Below are positions 17,478 to 25,733 of a stretch of 64,000 nt of DNA, one piece after another; the stretch's first letter is position 1, and each line of letters begins with the position of its first letter. A program made the position numbers and the translations under genes. Origin of the DNA: Georgenia sp. TF02-10. Lineage in GTDB: Bacteria; Actinomycetota; Actinomycetes; Actinomycetales; Actinomycetaceae. Location of the stretch: NCBI RefSeq assembly GCF_022759505.1, contig NZ_CP094289.1:2666001-2730000 (forward strand). Reading direction: 5' to 3'. The notes below the pieces were generated by a model. The model saw only the letters and a program-made list of their open reading frames with translations. It was not told where the DNA came from and made no database searches.

Positions 17478-18362
17478 TCAGGCCCGGCGCAGCAGCCAGG
17501 CCACCTCCCGGGCCAGCAGCTCCCGGCGGGTCGGGCTGTCGTAGGAGCGCACGTCGTGGCCGAGCCCGTCGTAGAGGACCCGCCCCAGGCCGGGCCGGTC
17601 CGCGCCGGCGGGCGACGCTGCCCACACGACCGGGTGCGACACGCCGTCGTGCTCCGTGGTCAGCAGCACCTCGCTGGTGGGGGCGACGACCAGCCGGCAG
17701 TACCGCTCGTCATACGTCTCCACCGGCGGCAGGCCGCGGGTCACCGGGTGGTCGCGGCCGGTGGGCCGGAAGATGGCCGGGCCGATCGGCGGGTGCATCG
17801 AGGTCCCGGGCACCCAGCGGCCACCGAGGAGCTCGGGCCAGCCCGGGTGGTCGGCGAAGGTGTTCGCCGCGGCGTGGATGCCCAGCAGCGCCGTGCCGCC
17901 GGCGACGAGCGCGGCGAGCTGGTCGTGGAAGGGAACCCAGGCGTCGTCGTCGCCGTCGAAGCCGGGGTCGGTGCGGCCTCGGCCGGCGAGGACCACCACC
18001 AGGTCCCAGGGGTGGTCCTCGCCGGGGGGCGTCTCGGCGGTCCGCTCGGTGGGCCGGTCCCCCACGCCGACCCGCTCGGTGGGCCGGTCCCCCACGCCGA
18101 CCCGCTCGGTGGGCCGGTCCCCCACGCCGACCCGCTCGCCGTCGGCGGCCCCCTCGGTGGGCTGGTCCGCACGGCTCGCGGCGGGCTGGTCCTCCCCGCC
18201 GGGCCGTGCCCCGGCGAGGGCGTCGGGGAAGAGGCTGCGGAGCTCCGGCTGCACGCCCTGGCCGGCGAGCACGGCGGCGACGCGCTGGGCGGTGGCGGCG
18301 TAGTCGTGCCAGGGGTCCTCGTACCGGCCCCGGCCGAGAAGGAGCAGGGCGCGGCGGGTCAT
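17478..18362 (-). CDS. ThuA domain protein
   Basis: A 294-residue ThuA-like protein, a class I glutamine-amidotransferase-like fold associated with trehalose and other sugar utilisation. Recognisable blocks are WDLVVVLAGRG, LAALVAGGTALLGIHAAANTF, LLGGRWVPGTSMHPPIGPAIF, DHPVTRGLPPVETYDERY and GRVLYDGLGHDVRSYDSPTRRELLAREVAWLL. A proline/acid-rich insert at about residues 55-110 contains three exact copies of RVGVGDRPTE (DNA repeat 18042-18131). ATG 18362 overlaps the DUF624 stop (ATGA). It is the last gene of the long sugar operon, so it is downstream of the IS insertion and may be poorly expressed. Confidence 0.85.
   Translation of the reverse strand: MTRRALLLLGRGRYEDPWHDYAATAQRVAAVLAGQGVQPELRSLFPDALAGARPGGEDQPAASRADQPTEGAADGERVGVGDRPTERVGVGDRPTERVGVGDRPTERTAETPPGEDHPWDLVVVLAGRGRTDPGFDGDDDAWVPFHDQLAALVAGGTALLGIHAAANTFADHPGWPELLGGRWVPGTSMHPPIGPAIFRPTGRDHPVTRGLPPVETYDERYCRLVVAPTSEVLLTTEHDGVSHPVVWAASPAGADRPGLGRVLYDGLGHDVRSYDSPTRRELLAREVAWLLRRA
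18042..18131. repeat. 30-bp in-frame tandem repeat, 3 exact copies
   Basis: Three identical 30-bp units plus a partial fourth lie inside the ThuA gene. They encode RVGVGDRPTE three times in a linker. The period is a multiple of three, so copy-number changes keep the frame. Confidence 0.9.
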
Positions 18363-19042
18363 CCGGCCACCGCCGGCTCGGCGCCGGCCGGGAGCACCGG
18401 GCGCAGCGCGGCCCGGGAGTTGGCCCAGACGACGTAGAGCAGCGGGGCCGCGGCCAGGCCGATGCCGATGGCCGGGCGGGTCAGGACCACGGCGGCGAGC
18501 AGGCCCAGCACCACCAGGGAGACCAGGGTGAGGTGCCCGCGCCGCACCGTCAGGTACACCGCCGCCCGGAGCAGGTCCGGCAGCCGGGCGGCGGGCGCCT
18601 CGGCCAGGGCGACGAGCGTGAGCACGCCGGTGGCCAGTGCGAGCAGCCCGAGGACCAGGAACAGCGGGACGAGCACCGGGCCGGCCGCCGTCGGCCCCAC
18701 CATCATCGCGTCGGTCCACAGCACGCCGAGGGCGACGGCGACGACGGCGCCGACCGCCACCGCGCGCGGCAGCGTGCGGACCCAGGCTCGGGCGAAGGTG
18801 CGCACCGCCGTGGTGGTGCCCTCCTCCGTCAGCTCCCGGAAGACGGCGGCCGCCGCGCACAGGGCCGGGGCCACGCAGACCCCCAGCGCCAGGAACAGCG
18901 GCCAGGACGCCGCCGGCTCGGTGACCACCGCCAGCGGCAGGAGGAGCGGCGCGCAGGCCACCGCCAGCAGCACGTTCGTCACCAGGGCGGCGTACACCGC
19001 CGAGAAGACCAGGGACCAGCCCTCGAAGGAGACCCGGGACAT
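18359..19042 (-). CDS. YesL/DUF624 family membrane protein
   Basis: A 227-residue protein with about five helices. The start MSRVSFEGWSLVFSAVYAALVTNVLLAVACAPLL and the mid-region TFARAWVRTLPRAVAVGAVV fit the DUF624 (YesL) family, whose members sit in operons for plant polysaccharide uptake beside CUT1 ABC transporters. Here it follows the second permease by 1 bp and overlaps the ThuA gene by 4 bp. The function is unknown. A role in transporter assembly has been suggested only from such neighbourhoods. Confidence 0.8.
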   Translation of the reverse strand: MSRVSFEGWSLVFSAVYAALVTNVLLAVACAPLLLPLAVVTEPAASWPLFLALGVCVAPALCAAAAVFRELTEEGTTTAVRTFARAWVRTLPRAVAVGAVVAVALGVLWTDAMMVGPTAAGPVLVPLFLVLGLLALATGVLTLVALAEAPAARLPDLLRAAVYLTVRRGHLTLVSLVVLGLLAAVVLTRPAIGIGLAAAPLLYVVWANSRAALRPVLPAGAEPAVAG

Positions 19043-19043
19043 G

Positions 19044-19169
19044 TCAGCCCTTCAAACCGCTCGTGGCGATGCCCTGGATGAAGTACCGCTGGCCGAGCAG
19101 GAAGATCACCAGGATGGGCAGCACCGAGATCACCGAGCCGGTCATGATCATGGCGTGCTCGGCGTCGTA
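19044..19169 (-). pseudogene. 3' fragment of IS-disrupted sugar ABC permease gene
   Basis: Encodes the C-terminus of a MalG-type permease: DAEHAMIMTGSVISVLPILVIFLLGQRYFIQGIATSGLKG. It joins exactly in frame to the 5' fragment ending RSFVGQY at 20302 once the IS630 element and one TA duplicate are removed. It has no start of its own. It lacks the EAA loop and most helices, so it cannot work alone. Confidence 0.92.
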
Positions 19170-20299
19170 CTAAGGAGAACGTAAGTAAGTCGACTCCGGT
19201 CCGTTATGCGGTGATGTAGCGGAGATCTGGATCGGCGAAGAACCCGCGTACCAGGTGCGGTAGTTTCTGGAGGCGGTGGAGCGCGGCGATGACGTTGCTC
19301 TTGAACTCCTCGGCGGTGCGTGGGGCGGTGCGCCCGACGCGGTCGTGCTTGACGTTCTTCCAGACCCACTCGTCGGGGTTGAGCTGTGGTGAGTAGGCGG
19401 GCAGGATGAACACCTTCAGCCGGCCGTCGGTGGAGGCGATGAACTCCTTGACCTTCTTGGCCTTGTGGGTGGAGTGACCGTCGACGACCAGGTACACCCC
19501 GCCGCCGCCGTCGCGGCCGGTGTCGGCGAGCAGCTTCTTGCAGAAGCTGATGAACTGGTCGGCGGTGAAGGAGCCGGTGTAGGTGGCGAACCGCAGCTTT
19601 CCGGCGGGGGTGAGCGCGGAGATCATGTTCAGGGAGTGCCGGGCCCCGGTGGCCTTGACCACCGGGGTGCGCCCGACCGGGGCCCAGGTGGTCCCGGCGT
19701 GGTAGTCCGAGCGGATGCCGGCCTCGTCCGCGAAGTACACCGTCGCGCCCTCGGCCTTGGCCGCCGCCCGGATCGCGGGGAACTCCTCCGCCTTCCACCG
19801 CTCCACCGCCTCGGGGTCGGCCTGCCAGGCCCGCCACAGCGGGCGCTGGGGCGACAGGCCGAGCTTCCTGAGCAACCGGCCCACGGACACCTCCGACAGG
19901 TGCACCCCGAACTCGCGCCGGATCACCTCACGCACCATCGCCCGGGTCCACAGCTCGAAGTCGAACTGGAGCTGGCGCGGGTTGGTCCCGACGATCAGTG
20001 TGTAAAGCCGGCGCAGCTGGCTTCCGTCCAGCTTTGGTGGCCGACCCGGGACCGGTTTGGCCTTCAACGCATCCCGGCCACCCTCACGCGCTCTGGCCAA
20101 CCACCCGTACACCGTTTTCGCGTGCATCCCCAGCATCTTCGCGACATCTTCCGGGTGGGCCCCGGCCTCTACCGCGTCCACCGCGCGGAACCGCATCTGC
20201 TCCAAGGTGGCGTGGTCCAGCTTCCGGCCGTCGTTGTCGCGCATAGAACCATTATGGCAGAAAAGGCCGCCGGAGTCGACCTACTTACGACCGCCTTAG
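19170..20299 (-). mobile_element. IS630-family insertion sequence, intact copy (1,130 bp)
   Basis: Terminal inverted repeats of 30 bp (19170-19199 and 20270-20299, 26 of 30 identical, ends CTAAGG...CTCCGG) bound one transposase gene. A TA duplication flanks it (19168-19169 and 20300-20301), the target hallmark of the IS630/Tc1 group. Removing the element plus one TA restores GTC GGC CAG TAC GAC GCC (VGQYDA) in the permease gene. A second, damaged copy lies at 47057-48187. Confidence 0.96.
19204..20244 (-). CDS. IS630-family transposase (DDE)
   Basis: A 346-residue single-ORF transposase. The N-terminal helix-turn-helix (PEDVAKMLGMHAKTVYGWLARAREGG, about residues 31-56) precedes a second winged-helix segment (REFGVHLSEVSVGRLLRKLGL). 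The DDE_3 catalytic domain has ATVYFADEAGIRSD (D173), VYLVVDGHSTHKAKKV (D255) and LPAYSPQLNPDEWVWKNVKHD (E292). All three acidic residues are present and the ORF is unbroken, so the element looks active and could mobilise the second copy in trans. Confidence 0.95.
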   Translation of the reverse strand: MRDNDGRKLDHATLEQMRFRAVDAVEAGAHPEDVAKMLGMHAKTVYGWLARAREGGRDALKAKPVPGRPPKLDGSQLRRLYTLIVGTNPRQLQFDFELWTRAMVREVIRREFGVHLSEVSVGRLLRKLGLSPQRPLWRAWQADPEAVERWKAEEFPAIRAAAKAEGATVYFADEAGIRSDYHAGTTWAPVGRTPVVKATGARHSLNMISALTPAGKLRFATYTGSFTADQFISFCKKLLADTGRDGGGGVYLVVDGHSTHKAKKVKEFIASTDGRLKVFILPAYSPQLNPDEWVWKNVKHDRVGRTAPRTAEEFKSNVIAALHRLQKLPHLVRGFFADPDLRYITA

Positions 20300-21081
20300 T
20301 ACTGGCCGACGAAGGAGCGCAGCCCGAGCTGCACCGTCCAGAGCTTGTTGTCGGTGAGGTAGATGAACGGCCCCATGTAGTCGTTCCACGTGTTGACGAA
20401 GGTCAGCAGGCTCAGGCTCGCGATGGCGGGCACCGAGAGCGGGAGCATGATGCGCCGGTAGATCGCCCACTCGCTGAGCCCGTCGATCCGCGCGGCCTCG
20501 ACGATCTCGTCCGGGACCGACTGGTAGTACTGGCGCATGAGGAACACCCCGAAGGCGCTGAACGCCTGCAGCAGGATGAGCGCCAGGTGGGTGTTCGTCA
20601 GGCCCGCCTTCCGCATCATGATGTATTGCGGGATCATGTAGGCCTGCCACGGCACGGCGATGGTGGCGATGTAGGCCAGGAACAGGGCGTCCCGGCCCGG
20701 GAACCGGACCTTGGTGAACCCGTAGGCCGCGAAGCTTCCTGTCAGCACCTGCAGGAACGTGATCGTCACGGCCAGGAACGCGGAGTTGCGCAGGTAGGTC
20801 AGCAGCGGGATCCGGGACCAGATCTCCGTGTAGTTCGACAGCTTCAGCTCTTCCGGGATCCACTTGATCGGCACCGTGAAGACCTGGTTGTTGTTCTTCA
20901 GCGAGGAGGAGATCATCCAGGCGAAGGGGATCATGACCGCCAGCGCGACGACGACCAGGAGCAGGTAGCCGACGATCCTGCCGAGGCCGCCGGCCCGGCG
21001 GGACGGCCCGCGCGGCGGGCCGGCCTTCTGGAGCTGGGCGGGGGCGGTGCCCGGAGGGGCTCCGGTGAGCGTGGCCATCAT
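20296..21081 (-). pseudogene. 5' fragment of IS-disrupted sugar ABC permease gene (MalG-type)
   Basis: Encodes about 260 residues of a CUT1 permease: an N-terminal Pro-rich tail, helix 1 (IVGYLLLVVVALAVMIPFAWMISSSLKNN), then the EAA-loop region (PDEIVEAARIDGLSEWAIYRRIMLPLSVPAI). It stops at a TAA created by the IS630 end, right after RSFVGQY. About 40 residues including the last helix are missing; they lie at 19044-19169. ATG 21081 overlaps the first permease's TGA. The break should abolish this transporter unless the element excises or another permease substitutes. Confidence 0.93.
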
Positions 21082-22016
21082 GCCTCCAGCTTCTGGTTGC
21101 GGCGGTACTGCAGGATGCTCACGCCCAGGACCAGGACGAACAGCACGAGCGAGATCGCCGAGGAGTAGCCGAACCGGCCGTTGACGATGCCCTCCCGGTA
21201 GATCAGCTGGGAGAGCACGAGGGTGCTCCGGCCGGGTCCGCCGTCGGTCATGACGACGATGAGGTCGAACACCTTGAAGCTGCCGATGGTGAGCATCATC
21301 AGCACGAAGAACGTCGTCGGCCGCAGGGACGGCAGGGTGACGTTGCGGAACCGCTGCCAGGCGTTCGCGCCGTCCATCTTCGCGGCCTCGTAGAGCTCGG
21401 GCGGGACCGTCTGCAGCCCGGCGAGGAAGAGGATCATGTAGTAGCCCATGTCCCGCCACACGCTGGTGATGATGACGGCGGGCATCGCCCACTGCGGGCT
21501 CGAGGTCCAGCCGGGCGGGTTGTCGATGCCGAGGCCGGTGAGGAGCTGGTTGACCGGGCCCTGGGAGGGGTTGAACAGCATGTTCCACACGACCGCCACG
21601 GCGACGATCGAGGTGATGTAGGGGAAGAACGCGGCGGTGCGGAAGAAGTTCACGCCGCGCAGCTTGCGGTTGAGCAGCAGGGCCAGGCCGAGGGAGACGG
21701 CGAGCGTGATCGGGATGTGCCCGGCGGCGTAGTACAGCGTGTTCAGCAGCGCGGTCCGGAAGTTGTTGTCGGTGAGGAGCCGCTCGAAGTTGTCCAGCCC
21801 GAGGAACTCCGGGGTGCTGTAGGAGTCCCACTCGGTGAACGCGATGCCGAACGTCGCCACGACCGGGACGAGGGTGAGCAGCGCGAACCCGAGAAAGTTC
21901 GGCAGCAGGAAGGACCAGCCGATGAGGGTGTTGCGGCGCACCTGGCGCTTGTTGGAGTAGGTACCGGCGGGTTTCTTGGAGCGCGTACCGGCGGGTGTGG
22001 CGGTAGCGGTGGCCAT
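21078..22016 (-). CDS. Sugar ABC transporter permease (MalF-type, CUT1)
   Basis: A 312-residue inner-membrane permease. Helix 1 is LIGWSFLLPNFLGFALLTLVPVVATFGIAFTEWDS. The cytoplasmic EAA loop, PPELYEAAKMDGANAWQRFRNVTLPSLRPTT, contacts the ATPase. VVMTDGGPGRSTLVLSQLIYREGI is typical of MalF/UgpA-like subunits. ATG 22016 follows GAGGAGGAAAAG. It overlaps the second permease gene (ATGA), so both were meant to be made together. No ATPase is encoded in the operon; CUT1 systems often share an MsiK-like ATPase made elsewhere. Confidence 0.92.
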   Translation of the reverse strand: MATATATPAGTRSKKPAGTYSNKRQVRRNTLIGWSFLLPNFLGFALLTLVPVVATFGIAFTEWDSYSTPEFLGLDNFERLLTDNNFRTALLNTLYYAAGHIPITLAVSLGLALLLNRKLRGVNFFRTAAFFPYITSIVAVAVVWNMLFNPSQGPVNQLLTGLGIDNPPGWTSSPQWAMPAVIITSVWRDMGYYMILFLAGLQTVPPELYEAAKMDGANAWQRFRNVTLPSLRPTTFFVLMMLTIGSFKVFDLIVVMTDGGPGRSTLVLSQLIYREGIVNGRFGYSSAISLVLFVLVLGVSILQYRRNQKLEA

Positions 22017-22071
22017 CTTTTCCTCCTCGGCGGAGCCGGCGCGAGGCAGCGGTGCGGGGACGGGTAGCGGT

Positions 22072-22124
22072 GCACGGGAAGTGTGCACCGGGAGCGGGGC
22101 ACGGGAAGTGTGCACCGGGAGCGG
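22072..22124. repeat. 27-bp tandem repeat (2 copies) between binding protein and permease genes
   Basis: GCACGGGAAGTGTGCACC recurs at 22072 and 22099 in the 240-bp gap 22017-22257. Each unit contains a GTGCAC/GTGCAC inverted repeat that can fold. Such hairpins between a binding-protein gene and its permeases often lower permease expression; that role is an inference. Confidence 0.6.
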
Positions 22125-22257
22125 TGGCGGCAGGCGGCGCGCCGTTGGTGGAGCGGGCGGAGCGGCACCCCGGGCGGGCCCCGGGTCGGCCGACGGGGAC
22201 GAGAGGCCGAGGGCCGGGGCGGCGGGTCGGGGCGCCGACGGCGCCCCGACCCACGGG

Positions 22258-23553
22258 TCACCTGGAGAGGACCTCGTCCTGGACCCGCCGGTTCATCTCG
22301 GCGATGCCCTCCTCCAGCGGCACCGAGCCGGTCATGATCAGCTCGTGCTCCTCCATGAGGATCTGGTCGATGTCGGAGGTGTGCTCGCTGACCGGCATCT
22401 CGAGCGCGACCTCGCCGGGCTCGAACGCGGCCTTGGAGGTCTCGTCCTGGGGCATGCCGTCCAGGGCGAAGAACGCCTCGGTGATCTCCTCAGACTGCAG
22501 CGCGGGCGTGGCTCCGACGGACGCCACCGCCTTCGCGCCCTCGGGCCCGGCCGCCCACTCGACGAAGTCGGCGGCGGCGTCGGCGCTGCGGGCGTTCTTG
22601 TTGACCGCGAACGCCGTCGGCGAGCCGAACGTCACGTCCTCCCCGGCGCTCGCCTGCGGCAGCTTGGCGATGCCCCAGTCGACGTCGGACTCCCCCGCGG
22701 CCTTGCTCTGCAGCAGCGCCCCGATGAACCAGGACCCCATCGGGAGCATGGCCGCCTGCTCGGTGGTGAACATCGTGCGGTAGGTGACCTGCTGGGAGTT
22801 CGCGGTGGCGAAGTCCAGCGTCGCGCCGGCGTCCTGCACGTCGAGCGCCCACTCGTAGTACGGCTCGAAGAACTCGTACTCCCCGCTCAGCTGGTCCCCG
22901 CCGGTCTGCGCGGCCGCGGTGGCGTGCACCAGCGAGCGCCAGATCTGGTGGTAGGTGCCGTAGACCTTCTCCCCCTCTGCGGGCGTGATCCCCGCGGCCG
23001 CGGCCTCCTCGGTGATCTGCTTCGCCAGGTCGGCGTACTCCTCCCAGGTGAGCTCGGCCGGCACCTCGAGCCCGAGCTCCTCGAAGAGGCCCTTGTTGTA
23101 GTACAGGGCCCAGAAGTCCTGCCGGTACGGCAGCGCGAAGTACTTCCCGTCCTGGTCGAAGGCGTCCAGGCCCTCGAGGCCCTCGGGGGCCGACTCGGCC
23201 AGCTCGGTGATGTCCTGGAGCTGGCCCCGGCTGGCGTACCGGGCGTAGTCGACGACGTTCTTCATCGTCAGCACGTCGGTCGTGTCCCCGCCGGCGAGCA
23301 TCGCGGTGACCTTCTCGGGGTAGTCGTCCGCGAGGATGTCGACCGGCTGGATGTCGATGTCCGGGTTCGCCTCCTCGTAGGCGTCGAACTCCGCGTTGAA
23401 CTCCGGCGTGCCCTCGATGTTCCAGACGGAGACGGTCAGCGCCGTCCGGCCGTCGGCCGCCGTCGCGCTCTCCCCCTCTCCGCCGCTGCACCCGGCGATG
23501 AGCAGGGCACCCGTCGCGGTGACGGCGAGCCCCTTGATCGTCCTGCGCCTCAT
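22258..23553 (-). CDS. Sugar ABC transporter substrate-binding lipoprotein (CUT1)
   Basis: A 431-residue extracellular binding protein. The signal peptide MRRRTIKGLAVTATGALLIAGCSGG ends in the lipobox (IAGC), so the protein is lipid-anchored. The mature part starts with a Ser/Glu linker then LTVSVWNIEGTPEFNAEFDAYEEANPDIDIQPVDI. YRQDFWALYYNKGLFEELGLEVPAELTWEEYADLAKQI is diagnostic of family-1 solute-binding proteins. ATG 23553 overlaps the stop of the DUF2264 gene (ATGA). The ligand is probably an oligosaccharide made by the neighbouring enzymes, by inference. Confidence 0.92.
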   Translation of the reverse strand: MRRRTIKGLAVTATGALLIAGCSGGEGESATAADGRTALTVSVWNIEGTPEFNAEFDAYEEANPDIDIQPVDILADDYPEKVTAMLAGGDTTDVLTMKNVVDYARYASRGQLQDITELAESAPEGLEGLDAFDQDGKYFALPYRQDFWALYYNKGLFEELGLEVPAELTWEEYADLAKQITEEAAAAGITPAEGEKVYGTYHQIWRSLVHATAAAQTGGDQLSGEYEFFEPYYEWALDVQDAGATLDFATANSQQVTYRTMFTTEQAAMLPMGSWFIGALLQSKAAGESDVDWGIAKLPQASAGEDVTFGSPTAFAVNKNARSADAAADFVEWAAGPEGAKAVASVGATPALQSEEITEAFFALDGMPQDETSKAAFEPGEVALEMPVSEHTSDIDQILMEEHELIMTGSVPLEEGIAEMNRRVQDEVLSR

Positions 23554-25733
23554 TGCGTCTCCTCTCGGCCGGTGGGGCCGACGGCGGCCCCACCTGTCTC
23601 GGTCGGCCCGGTGGGCCGGGGTCGGGGCAGCCGCACATGGGTGCGGGTGCCGTCGTCCCACGTCACGGTGACGTGGTCCTGGTCGTGGTCCCGGTCGACG
23701 CGCGCCGCCGGGGGGTTGTCGGTCACCGGGCCGGGGGCGCCGAGCGCCACGGCGACGGCGGTCCATCCGGTCGCCACCGGCCCGGTGAGGATCGGCACCC
23801 GGGCGTGCCGGCCCAGCGGGGAGGCGTCCTCGGCGTCGACGACGGCGGCCGTCCAGCTCCCGTGCAGGCCCACCAGCCGGGAGCGCAGCCGCGGCGTGCG
23901 GACGTCCGCGCCGGCGGGGGGCACCGTCGTCCCGGGCGGGGCGCCGTCGGCGGCCGTCGTCCCGGTCCGCGCGGCGGCCAGCGTCCCGGCCGGCGTGTCC
24001 GCGGCAGCCGTCGTCGTCCCGGCCGGCGCGTCGTCGTCGGCCAGCGGCCACCCGCCGACCTGCACCGAGCGCGCCGCCCCGGCGGCGTCCTCGACCCGGA
24101 CGAGCCGGACCTCCCACGCGCCGCGGACCACCGAGACCACGGTGAGCGTCCCGGCCGGCTCGGCGGTCCCGGGCAGGCCCGAGCCGTGCCGGGCGCCGTC
24201 GGCGCGCACGTCCAGCCAGTGCGCGGCGGCCCGGGACGCGGCGACGGCGGCCGCGCCGTCAGCGGTGAGGCCGACCTCGAGAGTCTCGAACCCGGTGCGG
24301 TGCGAGCGCCGGCCGCCGTCGTCCGCCAGCACCACCGACTGGTCCACCGGGTGGGTCCAGGCGGCCTCGTCCAGGAGCGGGGCGGCGGCGGTGGAGTAGC
24401 CGAGCCGGGCGTACAGCGGGGAGTCCCCGGTGGCCGCCCCGGCCGTGGCGTGGTCGGTGCCGTGGTTGACCACCCGGACCACGCCGTCGGCCGTGGTGCC
24501 CGCGACGAGCCATCCGGGGGCGGCGACGGCGGCCAGCACGTCGGCCCGCTCCACCGGGAGCGGCTCCTCGGTGGCGGTCCACACCGGGTGGTCGGCGGGC
24601 AGCGCCAGGCCGAGGAAGCCCTTGCTGGCCCAGTACGGCGAGCCGGGCCCGGAGTAGCTCTGGGCGAGCCGGCGCCACTCCTGGTGCCAGCCCAGGGTCA
24701 GCAGCCCGCGGCGGTCCGGGGCCCCGTGCCGGGCGAAGTGGTCCACCATCCCGGAGGCGGCGCGGCGCAGCAGCCCGGGCGGCAGGGAGGGGACCTCGGC
24801 GAGGGCGCCGACCCAGAACGGGGCCGCGGCCGCGAACCGGTAGATGAGCGAGCGGCCCTGCACGAGCGGGGAGCCGTCCGCCCCGACGAGCGCGACCGCG
24901 TCGCGCAAGAACCGGTCCAGCCGGGCGCGGTCGGTCTCCGCGCGCGGGGCGGCGAGGTCCGCGGCTCCGGCCATCCGCGCCCACAGCGTGGGGTAGACGT
25001 GCAGGGCCCAGCCGGCGTAGTGGTCGAAGGCGCGCTCGGCGCCGTCGGCCAGCCAGCCGCCGGGGCGGGCGAAGCTGTCGTGGGTGGCGAGGTCGGCCTG
25101 CATCTCGGCGAGCGAGTGCGGCCCGCCGACCGAGCGCAGGAAGGTCTGGACCACCAGGCGGAACCAGACCCAGTTGGTCTGCGGGTAGGTCTCGTCCCCG
25201 ACGGCGGGCGCGAGGTAGTCCACCACCCGCTCCTGGACCGCGGGGTCGAGCCGGTCCCACAGCCACGGCCGGGTCAGGTCCAGGACCAGGGCGATCGAGG
25301 CGGCCTCGACCTTGGCCTGGCCGTGCTCGTCCAGCCGCACCCAGCGGTGCGCGGAGGTGGGGTCGGTGCCGGCCGCGATGCCCGCGGCGTACCACTCGGC
25401 GAGCCCGTCGGGGTCCTGCCCCCGCTCGCCGGCGAGGCGGAACCCGGCGAGCAGGAACGTGCGGGCGAAGCCCTCCAGCCCGTCGACGGCGGTGCCGTAC
25501 CCGCCGGGAGCGCCGGGCAGGGTGATCAGGGAGTGCGCCGGGGAGGCGTACGGGCGCACGGCGGCCAGCAGGGCGTCGGCGTGGGCGGCCCAGCGGTCGC
25601 GGTCCCAGCCGGTGATCGGCGAGACGGCGCGGGCGGCATCGAGGGTGGGCTCGGCGTCGTCGGCGGTGGCGGGCCGGGCGGCGTCGGCGCGGGCGGCGGC
25701 GGCGCCGACGGCGGGGGCCGGGTGGGTGGTCAT
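23550..25733 (-). CDS. DUF2264 domain protein
   Basis: A 727-residue cytoplasmic-looking protein without a signal peptide. The N-terminal two thirds carry DUF2264 blocks: SHSLITLPGAPG-like PAHSLITLPGAPGGYG, LEGFARTFLLAGFRL, YPQTNWVWFRLVVQTFLRSVGG, YAGWALHVYPTLWARMAG, GRSLIYRFAAAAPFWVGAL and YWASKGFLGLALP. The C-terminal third is an all-beta region rich in Ala/Pro/Thr. The family resembles alpha/alpha-barrel glycan hydrolases and lyases but is not characterised. It is translationally coupled (ATGA) to both the dehydrogenase before and the binding-protein gene after. With a heparinase-like enzyme opposite, action on a uronate-containing glycan is plausible. Confidence 0.85.
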   Translation of the reverse strand: MTTHPAPAVGAAAARADAARPATADDAEPTLDAARAVSPITGWDRDRWAAHADALLAAVRPYASPAHSLITLPGAPGGYGTAVDGLEGFARTFLLAGFRLAGERGQDPDGLAEWYAAGIAAGTDPTSAHRWVRLDEHGQAKVEAASIALVLDLTRPWLWDRLDPAVQERVVDYLAPAVGDETYPQTNWVWFRLVVQTFLRSVGGPHSLAEMQADLATHDSFARPGGWLADGAERAFDHYAGWALHVYPTLWARMAGAADLAAPRAETDRARLDRFLRDAVALVGADGSPLVQGRSLIYRFAAAAPFWVGALAEVPSLPPGLLRRAASGMVDHFARHGAPDRRGLLTLGWHQEWRRLAQSYSGPGSPYWASKGFLGLALPADHPVWTATEEPLPVERADVLAAVAAPGWLVAGTTADGVVRVVNHGTDHATAGAATGDSPLYARLGYSTAAAPLLDEAAWTHPVDQSVVLADDGGRRSHRTGFETLEVGLTADGAAAVAASRAAAHWLDVRADGARHGSGLPGTAEPAGTLTVVSVVRGAWEVRLVRVEDAAGAARSVQVGGWPLADDDAPAGTTTAAADTPAGTLAAARTGTTAADGAPPGTTVPPAGADVRTPRLRSRLVGLHGSWTAAVVDAEDASPLGRHARVPILTGPVATGWTAVAVALGAPGPVTDNPPAARVDRDHDQDHVTVTWDDGTRTHVRLPRPRPTGPTETGGAAVGPTGREETQ

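Noticed and set aside
18042-18131. Regular direct repeats considered as a CRISPR array
   Set aside because: The units are directly contiguous with no spacers, lie inside a gene and keep its frame. The same holds for the 45001 and 59258 repeats.
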